A DNA stretch of 14,998 nucleotides, taken from assembly GCA_016284485.1 (NCBI GenBank), contig JAEEOX010000015.1:1-14998 (forward strand). Direction: 5' to 3'. Below the pieces are notes generated by a model. The model was not told the DNA's origin, did not search any database, and was given only the letters and a program-made list of their open reading frames with translations. Position 1 is the stretch's first letter. The number at the start of each line of letters is the position of its first letter. The translations under genes were made by a program, and so were the position numbers. Shown here piece after piece: positions 14,340 to 14,998 of this stretch. Source of the stretch: Bacillota bacterium. GTDB lineage: Bacteria > Bacillota > Clostridia > Peptostreptococcales > Anaerovoracaceae.

Positions 14340-14998
14340 ATGACAGGCAGGATAGTACAGATATCGGGTTCGGTCATAGACGTAAAATTCCAGGCGGGGA
14401 GTCTTCCCGCCATCAACGATGCCCTGACCGTGGAGACGGAAGAGGGAAGACGCGTCATGGAAGTGGCGCAGCACATCGGAAACGAGACGGTGAGGTGCAT
14501 CATGCTGGCCTCCTCCGACGGCATGCGTAACGGCATGGAGGTGGAGGCTACGGGAGGCAGCATCAGAGTTCCCGTGGGGACTCAGGTGCTGGGCAGGATG
14601 TTCAACGTGCTGGGAGACCCCATAGACGAAGGAGAACCCATACCTCAGGATACCCCCAGGTGGGAGATCCACCGCAAAGCCCCCGGCTTCAGCGACCAGT
14701 CCCCCTCCGTGGAGATACTGGAGACGGGCATCAAGGTCATCGACCTTCTGGAGCCCTATCCAAAGGGCGGCAAGGTGGGACTTTTCGGAGGAGCAGGCGT
14801 CGGCAAGACCGTGCTCATCCAGGAGCTGATCCACAACGTGGCCATGGAGCACAACGGATACTCCATCTTCACCGGCGTAGGCGAGCGTTCCAGGGAAGGA
14901 AACGACCTGTGGAAGGAAATGCACGAGGCAGGCGTCATGGACAAGACGGCCATGGTCTTCGGGCAGATGAACGAGGCCCCCGGCGTCAGGATGAGAGT
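14340..14998 (+). CDS. atpD: F1 ATP synthase subunit beta, N-terminal part (truncated by window)
   Basis: Starts at ATG 14340 with SD GAGAGAGG (14323-14330) and stays open to the window end: 219 codons of ~460-470. The N-terminal beta-barrel (GRIVQISGSVIDVKF), LGRMFNVLGDPID, and PKGGKVGLFGGAGVGKT follow in order. The P-loop lysine is K156 (E. coli K155). The catalytic glutamate in GERSREGNDL is E182 (E. coli E181), next to R183. Beta holds the catalytic nucleotide sites of the alpha3beta3 head. The 69-nt gap from atpG is the longest inside the atp cluster; it is GC-rich at first, then AT-rich, with no clear promoter or terminator. atpC should lie beyond the window. Confidence 0.95.
   Translation, partial: MTGRIVQISGSVIDVKFQAGSLPAINDALTVETEEGRRVMEVAQHIGNETVRCIMLASSDGMRNGMEVEATGGSIRVPVGTQVLGRMFNVLGDPIDEGEPIPQDTPRWEIHRKAPGFSDQSPSVEILETGIKVIDLLEPYPKGGKVGLFGGAGVGKTVLIQELIHNVAMEHNGYSIFTGVGERSREGNDLWKEMHEAGVMDKTAMVFGQMNEAPGVRMR

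Overview
The window looks like chromosomal DNA of an anaerobic, moderately GC-rich member of Clostridia (Bacillota). The evidence is a tRNA-Arg(CCT) of clostridial type, a butyryl-CoA/4-hydroxybutyrate CoA-transferase under a near-perfect Rex operator, Fe-S proteins, a clostridial-type RND exporter, the oxygen-labile CyuA cysteine desulfidase, and frequent use of AGG, AGA and ATA codons despite the GC-rich bases. I cannot fix a family or genus. Nothing suggests a phage, transposon, plasmid or CRISPR locus.

Layout. 1-151 is the 3' end of a 4Fe-4S protein gene with a terminator. It converges on tRNA-Arg(CCT), encoded on the minus strand with its own terminator and extended -10 promoter. Everything after that is on the plus strand. 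The CoA-transferase gene (482-1840) has a textbook promoter, a Rex-like operator just downstream of the -10 box, and a strong terminator. A very large RND permease (1996-5685) has its own promoter and a ~200-residue Ala/Gln-rich helical insert in its N-terminal funnel. Next come rnhA and an aldo/keto reductase with a ferredoxin-like tail, 10 nt apart, then cyuA. A new promoter at 8834-8862 precedes walJ (MBL-fold hydrolase), and 19 nt later the F-type ATP synthase genes begin: atpB, atpE, atpF, atpA, atpG, atpD. atpD runs off the window.

The most unusual feature is the ATP synthase operon. There is no atpH (delta) gene between atpF and atpA. Instead the alpha subunit is 583 aa, and its first ~78 residues match the C-terminal domain of delta, fused in frame to an otherwise complete alpha subunit. 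The N-terminal helical domain of delta, which normally caps the alpha3beta3 head, is absent from this stretch. The gamma subunit has a basic C-terminal extension that would point toward the same place. Subunits a and c both start with signal-peptide-like segments. Together these suggest a remodelled peripheral stalk and head.

Functional links. Rex-type control would tie the CoA-transferase (acyl-CoA to acetate exchange in fermentation) to the NADH/NAD+ ratio. The ATP synthase in such an organism could run either way, making ATP or pumping ions with fermentation-derived ATP. The c-subunit ion site is not clearly of the Na+ type. The walJ promoter is the only convincing one I see upstream of the atp genes, so walJ and the ATP synthase are probably co-transcribed.
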